A stretch of 16,693 nucleotides of DNA from positions 1 through 16,693 of the forward strand of contig CAZLIC010000089.1 in assembly GCA_964559535.1 (NCBI GenBank), in the 5' to 3' direction. The stretch's first letter is position 1. Each line of letters begins with the position of its first letter. The notes under the pieces are model-generated. The model ran no database searches. It was not told where the DNA came from and saw only the letters and a list, made by a program, of their open reading frames with translations. The stretch is from CAZLIC01 sp964559535. Lineage in GTDB: Bacteria; Pseudomonadota; Alphaproteobacteria; Rhodobacterales; Rhodobacteraceae. A program made the position numbers and the translations under genes. Of the stretch, positions 8,773 through 16,069 are shown one piece after another.

Positions 8773-9678
8773 ATGCAGGTGCACTACGGATATATCGGGC
8801 TGGGCAATCTGGGCGCGGCATGTGCGGGATGTCTGGTGAAGGCCGGGTTTCAGGTCACGGTCTTTGACCTGAACCCTGCGCTGGCGGCGCCGCTGGTGGC
8901 GCAAGGCGCGGTGCTGGCGGCCAGTGCCGAGGCGGTGGCGGCGGCAGCCGATCACGTGATTACCTGCCTGCCGTCCCCCGCGGTGTCCGAGCGGGTGCTG
9001 CGCAACATCCTGCCGCACATGAAGCCCGGCAGTTCCTGGGTGGAAATGTCCACTCTGGGCCGCGAGGATGTGCTGCGGCTGGCGGCGGTGGCGTCCGAGG
9101 CCGGCGTGCGGATGATGGAGTTGCCGGTAACCGGCGGTGTGCATCTGGCCCATCAGGGCAAGATCACCATGCTGGCGGGCGGCGACCGCGACCTGTTCGA
9201 CCTGCACCACGGCGCGATGCAGGCGATGGGCGACCGCATCTTCCACATGGGGCCGCTGGGCAGTTCGGCGATCATCAAGGTGATCACCAACATGCTGGCC
9301 TTCATCCACCTGAAGGCCACGTCCGAGGCGCTGATGCTGGCGCGGCGGGGCGGCCTTGACCTGGCGCAATCATGGCATGCGATCAAGGCCTCCTCCGGCA
9401 ACAGCTTTGTCCACGAAACGGAAGGCGCGCTGATCCTGAACGGGTCCTACGACATCGCCTTCAACATTGACCTTGCCCTGAAGGACCTGGGCTTTGCGCT
9501 GGGGTTCGGCCGCGAATTCGGGGTGCCGCTGGACCTGGCGTCGATGACGAACCAGACCTACATCGCGGCGAAGGCGGCTTATGGCGGCGAGGCGCAGTCA
9601 CCCATGATCGCCAAGCTGCTGGAAGACCTGCTGGGCACCGACCTGCGTGCGGATGGTTTCCCGGCGCGGCTGGAATAG
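8773..9678 (+). CDS. NAD(P)-dependent oxidoreductase, 3-hydroxyisobutyrate / beta-hydroxyacid dehydrogenase family
   Basis: This 301-aa protein belongs to the beta-hydroxyacid dehydrogenase family. It has an N-terminal Rossmann motif GLGNLG (9-14), a substrate-site motif LPVTGG where the family usually reads APVSGG, and the catalytic Lys169 in SSAIIKVITN with the partner Asn four residues later. The C-terminal half is helical, as in 3-hydroxyisobutyrate and tartronate semialdehyde reductases. It should interconvert a beta-hydroxyacid and its semialdehyde with NAD(P), which fits the adjacent aldehyde dehydrogenase. The start is uncertain. ATG 8773 is only one base after a G-run, whereas GTG 8779 has GGGGGGA at an ideal six-base spacing and would begin MHYGYIGLG, the more typical N terminus. 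It is separated from the rest of the operon by 45 bases containing a hairpin, so it may be expressed at a different level. Confidence 0.9.
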   Translation: MQVHYGYIGLGNLGAACAGCLVKAGFQVTVFDLNPALAAPLVAQGAVLAASAEAVAAAADHVITCLPSPAVSERVLRNILPHMKPGSSWVEMSTLGREDVLRLAAVASEAGVRMMELPVTGGVHLAHQGKITMLAGGDRDLFDLHHGAMQAMGDRIFHMGPLGSSAIIKVITNMLAFIHLKATSEALMLARRGGLDLAQSWHAIKASSGNSFVHETEGALILNGSYDIAFNIDLALKDLGFALGFGREFGVPLDLASMTNQTYIAAKAAYGGEAQSPMIAKLLEDLLGTDLRADGFPARLE

Positions 9679-9721
9679 TGCCGCGCAGCATACTATCTGC
9701 CCCGGAAAAGGGGAGTTGCGC

Positions 9722-9940
9722 ATGACCTATCGGACGCGGAAACGGCTGGCGATCCTGTCCTTGCTGGTGGGGCTGCCTGTCTATGTGGTGCTGGCGGCAA
9801 CGCTGGTGGGTTGGATGGAGCGGCCGTCGGTTGCGGTGGAACTGGCGGTCTATGTGGGCCTGGGCGTCTTGTGGGCGTTGCCGCTGCGGTCGGTGTTCCG
9901 CGGCATCGCGCAGCCCGATCCGGACGCGCCGAAGCCGTAG
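9722..9940 (+). CDS. small two-helix membrane protein, DUF2842-type
   Basis: This 72-aa protein starts MTYRTRKRLAILSLLVG. It has two predicted membrane helices (about residues 9-29 and 38-55) separated by a short loop with WMERPS, a WALPLRSVFRGI segment, and a Pro/Asp-rich tail. This matches my recollection of the DUF2842 family of small alphaproteobacterial inner-membrane proteins, whose function is unknown. The start at 9722 is supported by GGGGAG six bases upstream. The G-run of that site could pair with CCCC at 9700-9703 in a small stem that would partly mask it. The gene follows the catabolic operon by 43 bases in the same direction but has no functional link that I can see. Confidence 0.8.
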   Translation: MTYRTRKRLAILSLLVGLPVYVVLAATLVGWMERPSVAVELAVYVGLGVLWALPLRSVFRGIAQPDPDAPKP

Positions 9941-9963
9941 CTTGCGCGCACCGAACAGAAAAG

Positions 9964-9989
9964 GGCCCGGAAACCGACGTTCCCGGGCC
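9964..9989 (-). terminator. rho-independent-like terminator for the minus-strand gene
   Basis: GGCCCGG (9964-9970) pairs with CCGGGCC (9983-9989) in a 7-bp GC stem. Read on the minus strand it is followed by CTTTTCTGTT, a short T-rich tract, and it lies 26 bases after the stop of the 914-aa gene. No T-run follows on the plus strand, so it mainly serves the minus-strand gene, although the stem may also limit read-through from the small plus-strand gene. Confidence 0.65.
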
Positions 9990-10015
9990 TCATCCATTCA
10001 TCGTCGCGCAGTCGG

Positions 10016-12760
10016 TCAGCTGGCGATGCGGCGCGCCTCGGCCAGTACTCCGCTGGTGTCCGGCAGGGCGAACTGGCCGGCCTTGACCCGTTCAATGCGG
10101 CCCTCCCGCACCAGGGTGCCAAAGCTGCGCAACAGGTCTTCGCGTTCGGCTTCGGCATCCGGGCGAACCGAACCGACATGGCGCATCATCTGCGGACGCG
10201 ACACGTGCGGACGCCCCTCGACCAGCGCGGCATAGGCCACGGCGGCCTCCAGCAGGTCAGTCAGGGCGTCGGCGCCCAGCGCCTCAGCGAACTCGGCAAA
10301 GCTTTTGGACGGCGAGAAGAAGTTGCCGTCGTCGAGTGCGGCGTCGGCGTCGTCTTCGACGGGATCGGGCGCCACCGACAGCGCAGCGGAGGCTGCCGGT
10401 CGGCGCGGGCGGACCGGCATCACCGGGCCGGTCGGCGCGGCAGAGGGCGCATCGGTCGCGGCAGGGCGATCGATGCGCTGCTCTGACACCAGAACCAGCG
10501 GCGCGGGCCGGGCCGCGGGTGCGGCAGGGCGGCCGACGGACGTACCGGGGGCAACGGGGCGGCGCGGGCGCACCACCTTTTCCAGATCGTCGCGATAGGC
10601 GGCCTCGCGCACCCCGGTATCCTCGGGCGTGGTGCCGACAACGCGGCGGTCTGCCACCGTGGCGGCCACGGCGGCCTTCAGATGGGCAATAGCCGAATGG
10701 CGACGACGGTTTTCCGGGCCTTCCAGTTGCGAGTTTGCCTCGTCGATCAGACGCTGCACATCACCGTCATCCGCGGCTTCGGGCAGGTGCGGGCGCAGCG
10801 CGGCGGGTTCCTGGGTCGCCAGGCTTGCCAGTTCGCGTTCCAGTTCGACCTCGGCCTCGGGCGCAAGCGCCGAGGCGGGAGCGGCTTCGGCAACCGGTTC
10901 GGCGGCTGGTGCCGCGGTGCGCTCGATCCGGCGGATCTTGATGACGCGGGCGCGCGGCGGTTCCATCGGTTCGGGCAGCGGCTCCGACAGGGCGGCGGCC
11001 AGCGCGGCCTCGGCCTCGTCGGCCGGGGCGTCTGGCTGGGCGGGAGCCGGGGCGGGTTCACCTGCGGAGGGGCTTTCGGCCGGGGCGGCGCCAAGCGCTG
11101 CCATCAGCCGGGTCACGGCGGCGTCGGCGGCGGCGTCGCTGTCTTCTGCTTCGGTCTGCGGCGCGGCAGCCTCGGCAGGCTCCGGTTCAGCCGGAACATC
11201 GGCCACAGGGTCCTCGGCAGCGGTTTCCGCCGATTCCACGTCGGCCGTTTCCGGTTCGGCGGGCGTTTCGGCTGCTTCCGGTTCAGCCTGCACCGCATCG
11301 GCATCGGCGTCCGCGGCCGTTTCCGGCTCCAATGCGTCCGGCGCAAAGTCCGCGGGCGCGTCCGGCGCGGCAACCTCGGCCATCGCTTCGACCGTCGGCG
11401 CCTCGGGCTCGACCGGCGCGTCCCCGGCCATTTCGGGTTCTGCCGGAGTTTCTGCGGCGGGCTCTTCCTCGGCCTGCATTTCCGCGGCGAAGGATTCCGC
11501 CTCTGCGGCGTCCTCTGCCTGTTCGGGCCGCATGTCGGAAAGTTCGGCCACATCAAGGGGCGCATCGCCTGCCGCTTCGGCCACGTCGGCGGCGGTTTCC
11601 GGCGCCGCAATCGCCGCGATCAGCGCCAGCGTGTTGTCATCGGATGCCGGAGAGGCTTCGGCGGCGGGCTCGTCCACGGCTTCGACCGCCTGAGGGGCGA
11701 GTGCCGCCAGCAACGCAGAAAGGTCGGGCTCGGCTTCTGCAGGCGGGGCGGCCACGGGTTCGGCGGCCGCTTCCGGCTCCGGCACGGTTTCGGCTTGCGG
11801 TGCCACAAACGCCGCTGCCTCGGCAGCGGGTTCCTCGGCGGCCTGCACAACCATTTCCTCAACAGCGAAGACTTCGACGGCGATCCCTTCGGCATTGTCT
11901 TCGGCCGTGACTTCGCTTGCCGCCGGTTCAGCAATCGCGGCTTCGATAACCACGGCTTCGACAACCTCGTCTTCCAAAACCGCGGCATCAATGAAATCGG
12001 CGGTCTGGTCGAGCGGCTGGGGAACGGGAGCCTCGTCGGTAGGTTCCGGCACCGTCTGCTCCGCGACCGGCTCTTCGCCGACGGTCTTGGCCATCGGAAC
12101 GATGGCGATCTCTTCGACCACCGGCGTCTCTTCCACGGGGTCTGCCACCACGACCGGGGCAGTTCCGACTTCCGCAACCGGATCGGCAACCGGCGGCTCG
12201 GCCACGGGTTCGCTCATGGCCACCGCGGCTGCGGGTGCCGCAGGTACGACCACAGCGTCGATCACCTGCGCAACCGGCGAAGGCGGGTTGGCCACGGCCG
12301 CGGCGGGCGCCACATCGGGCCGTGTCGGCACACCGCGAGAGGCATCACGCAGGCGCTGCAGTTTGGCGGCGACGCTTTCGGACAGGCCGGGGGTGGCCGC
12401 AAAGGAGACGGTGGGCGCAGGCATCGGCACGGAGTCGGCCGTGGCCGGTTCGCTGGCCCGGAGAATCACCCGGTCCTGGCCGATCTGCGCTTCGACCCGG
12501 CGTTGCACCTCGCGTTCGGCGATGCGGTGCAGCATGGCGGCGTCAGGCTGCGGCGGTTCGGCGCCGAAGTAACGGTCATCGGCGGCAAGATCGCGGAAGT
12601 ACTCGGCGATCGCTTTCATTGTCGAGAACGGTTCCTCGAAGCCTTCCAGCGTGCAGCTGAAGGTTCCGTAGGACACGGTCAGGATCTTGTTCGGCCCCAC
12701 CATCGGTGCACCCATCGTTTCTACCTTCGCCCAATCTACTCCCGGGATGATCGTTTCCAT
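10016..12760 (-). CDS. large acidic Ala/Glu/Pro/Val-rich hypothetical protein with conserved-looking ends
   Basis: This 914-aa protein is of unknown function. Residues 1-102 look folded (PGVDWAKVETMGAPMVGPNK, a YGTFSCTLEGF strand, and helices around MKAIAEYFRDLAADDRYFG and HRIAEREVQRRVEAQI). A short basic helix lies at about 125-142 (SVAAKLQRLRDASRG). Residues of about 150-660 are low complexity, made of Ala, Glu, Pro, Val and Asp with many EPE/AEP-like units, and are very probably disordered. A second folded-looking segment is near 672-725 (ENRRRHSAIAHLKAAVA), and the last about 100 residues (814-914) are helical and end in a helix plus REGRIERVKAGQFAL hairpin resembling a winged-helix ending. 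There is no signal peptide or membrane segment, so it is probably cytoplasmic. From memory the N terminus resembles a hypothetical protein conserved in Rhodobacterales. A scaffold role is possible but only inference. No clear Shine-Dalgarno site precedes ATG 12760. Confidence 0.85.
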   Translation of the reverse strand: METIIPGVDWAKVETMGAPMVGPNKILTVSYGTFSCTLEGFEEPFSTMKAIAEYFRDLAADDRYFGAEPPQPDAAMLHRIAEREVQRRVEAQIGQDRVILRASEPATADSVPMPAPTVSFAATPGLSESVAAKLQRLRDASRGVPTRPDVAPAAAVANPPSPVAQVIDAVVVPAAPAAAVAMSEPVAEPPVADPVAEVGTAPVVVADPVEETPVVEEIAIVPMAKTVGEEPVAEQTVPEPTDEAPVPQPLDQTADFIDAAVLEDEVVEAVVIEAAIAEPAASEVTAEDNAEGIAVEVFAVEEMVVQAAEEPAAEAAAFVAPQAETVPEPEAAAEPVAAPPAEAEPDLSALLAALAPQAVEAVDEPAAEASPASDDNTLALIAAIAAPETAADVAEAAGDAPLDVAELSDMRPEQAEDAAEAESFAAEMQAEEEPAAETPAEPEMAGDAPVEPEAPTVEAMAEVAAPDAPADFAPDALEPETAADADADAVQAEPEAAETPAEPETADVESAETAAEDPVADVPAEPEPAEAAAPQTEAEDSDAAADAAVTRLMAALGAAPAESPSAGEPAPAPAQPDAPADEAEAALAAALSEPLPEPMEPPRARVIKIRRIERTAAPAAEPVAEAAPASALAPEAEVELERELASLATQEPAALRPHLPEAADDGDVQRLIDEANSQLEGPENRRRHSAIAHLKAAVAATVADRRVVGTTPEDTGVREAAYRDDLEKVVRPRRPVAPGTSVGRPAAPAARPAPLVLVSEQRIDRPAATDAPSAAPTGPVMPVRPRRPAASAALSVAPDPVEDDADAALDDGNFFSPSKSFAEFAEALGADALTDLLEAAVAYAALVEGRPHVSRPQMMRHVGSVRPDAEAEREDLLRSFGTLVREGRIERVKAGQFALPDTSGVLAEARRIAS

Positions 12761-12798
12761 GGACAGAACAGGGTGATTTGAAGGATTGATTGTGGCCC

Positions 12799-12814
12799 CG
12801 GGCCGTCAGGCCCG
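12799..12814 (+). other. short perfect inverted repeat in the divergent intergenic region before thiamine diphosphokinase
   Basis: CGGGCC (12799-12804) and GGCCCG (12809-12814) form a 6-bp stem with loop GTCA in the 77-base gap between two divergent genes, ending 23 bases before ATG 12838. No T-run follows on either strand. It could be a 5'-leader stem or a chance GC palindrome. I see no TPP-riboswitch elements and no convincing -35/-10 pair in this gap. Confidence 0.3.
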
Positions 12815-12837
12815 CCGCAATCGGGAACAGTATCGGC

Positions 12838-13527
12838 ATGAATCAACGGATTGTCGAATCCCCACTGGGGATAACGGTGGTGGCCGGTGGGCCGGTGACC
12901 GCCCGCTTGGCACGGGCTGCTGTGGCGCGGGCCCCTGTGGTGGTGGCCGCCGACGGGGGGGCGGACCGGGCATTGTCTCTGGGATTGCGACCAACGGCGG
13001 TGATCGGCGACCTTGACAGCCTGTCTGACGGCGCGCGAACGGCGCTGGGCGCAGCGGTCCATCTGGTTGCCGAGCAGGAAACGACCGACTTTGACAAGGT
13101 GCTGCGCAGCGTGTCCGCGCCGTTTGTCCTGGCGCTGGGTGTCCTGGGCGGGCGGGTGGACCACGAGTTGGCGGCGCTGTCGGGGCTGCTGGCGGCGCCA
13201 GGGCCGGTGGTGGCGATGGGGGTGCAGGACGTGGTGTTTGCCGCGCCGCCGCGGCTGGTCTTGCGGCTGCGGGCGGGCGACCGGCTGTCGCTGTTCCCGA
13301 TGGCGCCGGTGACCGGGCGCAGCCGGGGGCTGGACTGGCCGATCAACGGGCTGGACTTTGCCCCCGCCGGGCGCATTGGTACGTCGAACCGCGTGACCTC
13401 GGGGCCGGTGGAACTGGCCTTTGACGGGCCAGGAATGCTGGTGATGCTGCCCCGCACGCGGCTGGACGCGGTGCTGGACGCTATGGTGCCGGGGTGGCGA
13501 CGGCCGGGCGGCGCCGCGCCGCGCTGA
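12838..13527 (+). CDS. thiN: thiamine diphosphokinase
   Basis: This 229-aa protein transfers diphosphate from ATP to thiamine to give thiamine diphosphate (TPP) in the cytoplasm. The family motifs are in order: AADGGADRAL, VIGDLDSLS, TTDFDKVL, GVLGGRVDHELA, then the C-terminal thiamine-binding domain with RGLDWPINGL and GTSNRVTSGPVEL. Length is normal for the family. I chose ATG 12838, with GGGAA about ten bases upstream, rather than the earlier GTG-type start, because MNQRIVESPLGITVVAGG gives a typical N terminus. The last 47 bases overlap the 3' end of the convergent transporter gene. The terminal GWRRPGGAAPR tail is not needed for the fold. It stands apart from other thiamine genes here. 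Confidence 0.92.
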   Translation: MNQRIVESPLGITVVAGGPVTARLARAAVARAPVVVAADGGADRALSLGLRPTAVIGDLDSLSDGARTALGAAVHLVAEQETTDFDKVLRSVSAPFVLALGVLGGRVDHELAALSGLLAAPGPVVAMGVQDVVFAAPPRLVLRLRAGDRLSLFPMAPVTGRSRGLDWPINGLDFAPAGRIGTSNRVTSGPVELAFDGPGMLVMLPRTRLDAVLDAMVPGWRRPGGAAPR

Positions 13528-14404
13528 TTCGCTCGCGGTGGACAACGTAGAGGCCCGAGCCGCAGATCACGGCAATGCCTGCCCATGTCATCAGGTTGGG
13601 GAAGTCGCCGAACACCAGATAGCCCAGCACCACGGCCATGACGATTTCCAGGTAATGCAGCGGGGCCAGCGTGGCCGACGGCGCGAATTTCAGGGCATAG
13701 GTCATGCAGATGTGGCTGACGGCGGCCCAGAACCCCACGCCGAACAGCCACAGCCACGCCAGGCCCTGCGGCATCACCGGATCGATCAGGGCGATGCCCG
13801 ACCCTTCGCCCAGCCACATGACCGGCAGGCAGATCACGATGCCCGCCATCGAGGTCTGCGTCTGCATGGTGACGGGGTGCATGTCCTGCGACAACTGACG
13901 GGTGACCAGCATGTAGAAGGCAAAGGTAAAGGCGGTGCCCAGTGGTAGCAGCGCCACCAGCCCGAAGGCGGCCAGCGACGGCTGGATCACCAGCATCGCC
14001 CCGCAGAACCCCACGGCCGAGGCAGCAATGCGGCGCGGCCCGACCTCGTCTTGGAACAGAAGCTTGCCGAGGATCAGCAGGATGAAAGGTTCGACAAAGA
14101 CGATGGCCAGGGCATCGGCCACGGGCATGGCCGCGGTGGCGGCAACGAAGAACACGGTCGACACCGCCAGAAGCGCGGCCCGCAGGAACACCAGCCCCAG
14201 CATCCGGCGCGACAGTGCCAGCGTCAGCCCCATGGCCAGCGACACCGGCAGCATCAGCGCGGCCTGCACGACAAACCGCGCGGCCGTGATCTGGCCCACA
14301 GGGATACTGGCCGTGGCCAGCTTGGCGCTGACATCCATCAGCGGCGCCAGCACGCAGAAGAACAGCATCAGGACGACGCCGGGAAGGATGCGGTCGCTGG
14401 ACAT
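13481..14404 (-). CDS. EamA/DMT-superfamily transporter
   Basis: This 307-aa inner-membrane protein has about ten hydrophobic helices in the two-repeat EamA pattern. Repeat one begins PGVVLMLFFCVLAPLMDVSAKLA, with the ITAARFVVQAALMLPV helix next and ALAIVFVEPFILLILGKLLF as the family's conserved fourth-helix region. Repeat two includes LGTAFTFAFYMLVTRQLS and ATLAPLHYLEIVMAVVLGYLVFGDFPN before a short basic tail (HRERISAARRRP). Such proteins export or import small metabolites such as amino acids, but the substrate is not predictable. The start at 14404 begins directly at the first helix. The 3' end overlaps the thiamine diphosphokinase coding end by 47 bases on the opposite strand, so transcripts of the two could interfere. 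Confidence 0.88.
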   Translation of the reverse strand: MSSDRILPGVVLMLFFCVLAPLMDVSAKLATASIPVGQITAARFVVQAALMLPVSLAMGLTLALSRRMLGLVFLRAALLAVSTVFFVAATAAMPVADALAIVFVEPFILLILGKLLFQDEVGPRRIAASAVGFCGAMLVIQPSLAAFGLVALLPLGTAFTFAFYMLVTRQLSQDMHPVTMQTQTSMAGIVICLPVMWLGEGSGIALIDPVMPQGLAWLWLFGVGFWAAVSHICMTYALKFAPSATLAPLHYLEIVMAVVLGYLVFGDFPNLMTWAGIAVICGSGLYVVHRERISAARRRPAVATPAP

Positions 14405-14532
14405 GGGGGCGGGTTACCGGGGGCAGTAGCGCCCGTCCAGCCAGAAAGCGACACGAAAGGCGCCGCGTGGTGCAGGACCGGGCAAGGCGTTGTGGCAGGG
14501 TGGCGCCGGGCGGCGGTGGCGGGGTTGGGGAC

Positions 14533-15396
14533 ATGTGGGCGGGGTCGCGGCAACTGGGCATTGCGCTGGTTCTGGCGGCCTGCGTGCCCTTTGCGCTGTC
14601 GGGCATCTTCACCAAGCTGATCTCGGCAGATGTCTGGTCGGTACTGGCCTGGCGGGGGGTGTTCGGCGGGGGCCTGACGTTGCTGTATGCCATGTGGCGG
14701 GGCAGGGGCGGCAGCTTCGGCGCGCCGGGATGGCTGCTGGTGGCGGTGGGTACGGCGGCGTCGGTGGCTTTCCTGGCCTCGTTCCGGCTGACTTTTGTGG
14801 CCAATGTGGTGCTGATCTATGCGCTGACGCCCTTTGCCGCGGCGGGCCTGGGCTGGCTGGTCCTGCGCGAACGGGTGCGGCCCGCGGTGCTGGGCACGGC
14901 GGCGGTGTCGCTGGTGGGGGTGGCGGTCATCATGTGGGGCGGCCTGGGCGCGCCGCAGGTGCTGGGCGATGGGGTGGCCTTTGCCATGATGTTGCTGTCG
15001 GCGCTGTTCGTGGTGCTGGCCCGAAGGTTTCCGGGAACCGACACGATGCGGGTGGGGGTGGTGTCGTCGCTGCTGCTGTTCCCGGTGGCCGTGGTGATGG
15101 GCGACCCGTTTGCGATGTCGACGCCGGACCTGTGGTGGTCGGCGGCCTTTGGCTTGGGCTATGCTGCGGGTTACATCCTGTGGATGGAGGGGGTGCGGCG
15201 GATACCGGCGGCCGAGTCCGGCGTGCTGCAACTGGCGGAAACGCCGGTGGCCATCGTGCTGGCGTGGCTTTTGCTGCGCGAACTGCCGCCGCTGGCGACG
15301 GTGGCGGGCGGCACCGTGGTGATGGGGGCGGTGTTGCACCGGGCCCTGGCGGACTGGCGGGGCGCATCCGGGCGGGCGCCCGTGGCGCCGCAGTAG
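14533..15396 (+). CDS. EamA/DMT-superfamily transporter (divergent to the first)
   Basis: This is a 287-aa, ten-helix EamA-family transporter of the inner membrane. The first helix is LGIALVLAACVPFALSGI and the conserved region ANVVLIYALTPFAAAGLGWL ends repeat one. Repeat two contains VAFAMMLLSALFVVLARRF and a VLQLAETPVAIVLAWLLLRE helix, followed by a Pro/Arg tail. I chose ATG 14533, just before the first helix with G-rich bases ahead of it. An in-frame GTG at 14467 would add 22 Gly/Arg-rich residues that do not look like family sequence. It is divergent from the other EamA gene, with 128 bases between them that hold no promoter I can defend. The two proteins share the fold, but similarity by eye is low, so they are probably not a recent duplication. 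Confidence 0.88.
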   Translation: MWAGSRQLGIALVLAACVPFALSGIFTKLISADVWSVLAWRGVFGGGLTLLYAMWRGRGGSFGAPGWLLVAVGTAASVAFLASFRLTFVANVVLIYALTPFAAAGLGWLVLRERVRPAVLGTAAVSLVGVAVIMWGGLGAPQVLGDGVAFAMMLLSALFVVLARRFPGTDTMRVGVVSSLLLFPVAVVMGDPFAMSTPDLWWSAAFGLGYAAGYILWMEGVRRIPAAESGVLQLAETPVAIVLAWLLLRELPPLATVAGGTVVMGAVLHRALADWRGASGRAPVAPQ

Positions 15397-15399
15397 CGT

Positions 15400-15420
15400 G
15401 GCCGGGCGGGCTTTCCGGCC
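15400..15420 (+). terminator. weak hairpin after the EamA gene
   Basis: GGCCGG (15400-15405) pairs with CCGGCC (15415-15420) across loop GCGGGCTTT, four bases after the transporter stop. There is no T-run after it, so termination is uncertain. The position just after a stop codon is the main support. Confidence 0.35.
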
Positions 15421-15469
15421 GTGCGGAATGCCCCTATGGTCCGCGCCAGAAACCGAAGCGAAGCCCCGG

Positions 15470-15988
15470 ATGCGCCTGACACTTGCCCTTTCCCTTGCGC
15501 TGCTGGGCGCTTGCGGCATGACGGCCCCACCCCCGCCGAACCTGGCCGACCTTTCGGGCGCCGGGTTGCCGCGAACCGGCCCCACCCCGCCGGCCGCGCC
15601 GGAGGGCGCCTGCTGGACGGCCGAAGTCCTGCCTGCCCGGATCGAGACAGTGACGGCGCAGGTGCTGGCCAATCCGGCCCGAACGGGGGCGGATGGCACG
15701 GTCCTGGACCCCGCAGCCTTCCGCACCGAGACCCGGCAGAAGATCGTGGCCGAACGGCGCGACGTGTGGCTGGAAGTTCCCTGCGACGCGGTGATGACGC
15801 CGGGCTTCTTGGCCACCCTGCAAAGGGCGCTGAAAGCGCGGGGGTTCTACGAGGGCGCCCCGACCGGCACGCTGGACGCGCCGACGCAGGCGGCGGTGCG
15901 GGCGTGGCAAAGGTCGCTGGGGCTGGATTCGGCGCGTCTGAGCGTGGCCGGGGCCCGGGCGCTGGGCCTTGTGCGGGTGGCGGGATAG
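15470..15988 (+). CDS. lipoprotein with C-terminal peptidoglycan-binding domain
   Basis: This 172-aa protein starts MRLTLALSLALLGACGMT, a lipoprotein signal with lipobox LGAC (Cys15 as the lipidated residue). A Pro-rich linker (APPPPN, TPPAAPEG) follows. The C-terminal about 60 residues resemble a PG_binding_1 three-helix domain, with LQRALKARGFYEGAPTGTLDAPT and AVRAWQRSLGLD as the typical repeats. It is probably anchored in the outer membrane facing the periplasm and bound to peptidoglycan. No catalytic domain is visible, so a structural or accessory cell-wall role is likely. Between linker and domain there are two more Cys residues (in GACWTAEV and EVPCDAV), which could form a disulfide. 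I chose ATG 15470 because it starts directly at the signal; the same frame is open upstream to 15398. The Shine-Dalgarno site is weak. Confidence 0.82.
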   Translation: MRLTLALSLALLGACGMTAPPPPNLADLSGAGLPRTGPTPPAAPEGACWTAEVLPARIETVTAQVLANPARTGADGTVLDPAAFRTETRQKIVAERRDVWLEVPCDAVMTPGFLATLQRALKARGFYEGAPTGTLDAPTQAAVRAWQRSLGLDSARLSVAGARALGLVRVAG

Positions 15989-16023
15989 CGGCACATGGGC
16001 CGTGCACCCGCCGAATGAGAACA

Positions 16024-16045
16024 GCGCGGCCCTGTCAGGCCGCGC
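16024..16045 (-). terminator. hairpin terminator after the Do-type protease gene
   Basis: There is a perfect 8-bp stem, GCGCGGCC (16024-16031) and GGCCGCGC (16038-16045), with loop CTGTCA, 24 bases after the minus-strand stop. On the minus strand it is followed by TGTTCTCATT, moderately T-rich. It lies between two convergent genes and may act in both directions, but the plus-strand side (CGGGTACC) lacks T residues. Confidence 0.6.
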
Positions 16046-16069
16046 CGGGTACCCCAGCTGGGCAGGTTG

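Noticed and set aside
7354..9369. A 671-codon minus-strand open frame opposite the ALDH and dehydrogenase genes
   Set aside because: It has the same Arg/His-rich shadow composition and crosses the gene boundary and hairpin of two enzymes with full catalytic motifs.
11100..11850. Possible DNA tandem repeat in the middle of the acidic gene
   Set aside because: Short units such as CCGGTTCAGCC recur, but spacing and sequence vary. It is protein-level low complexity rather than a clean tandem array.
10682..12781. A 699-codon open frame on the plus strand, opposite the 914-aa gene, coding a Gly/Arg/Phe/His-rich product
   Set aside because: It is the antisense shadow of Ala/Glu/Pro codons with G/C third positions. 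The product has no recognisable domain, and the minus-strand frame has folded-looking ends and a downstream terminator.
12761..12837. Possible TPP riboswitch ahead of thiamine diphosphokinase
   Set aside because: The gap is only 77 bases and lacks the conserved CUGAGA and ACCUGA elements.
12843..14804. A long minus-strand open frame covering thiN and both EamA genes
   Set aside because: It is antisense or out of frame to three recognisable proteins and has no coherent domain.
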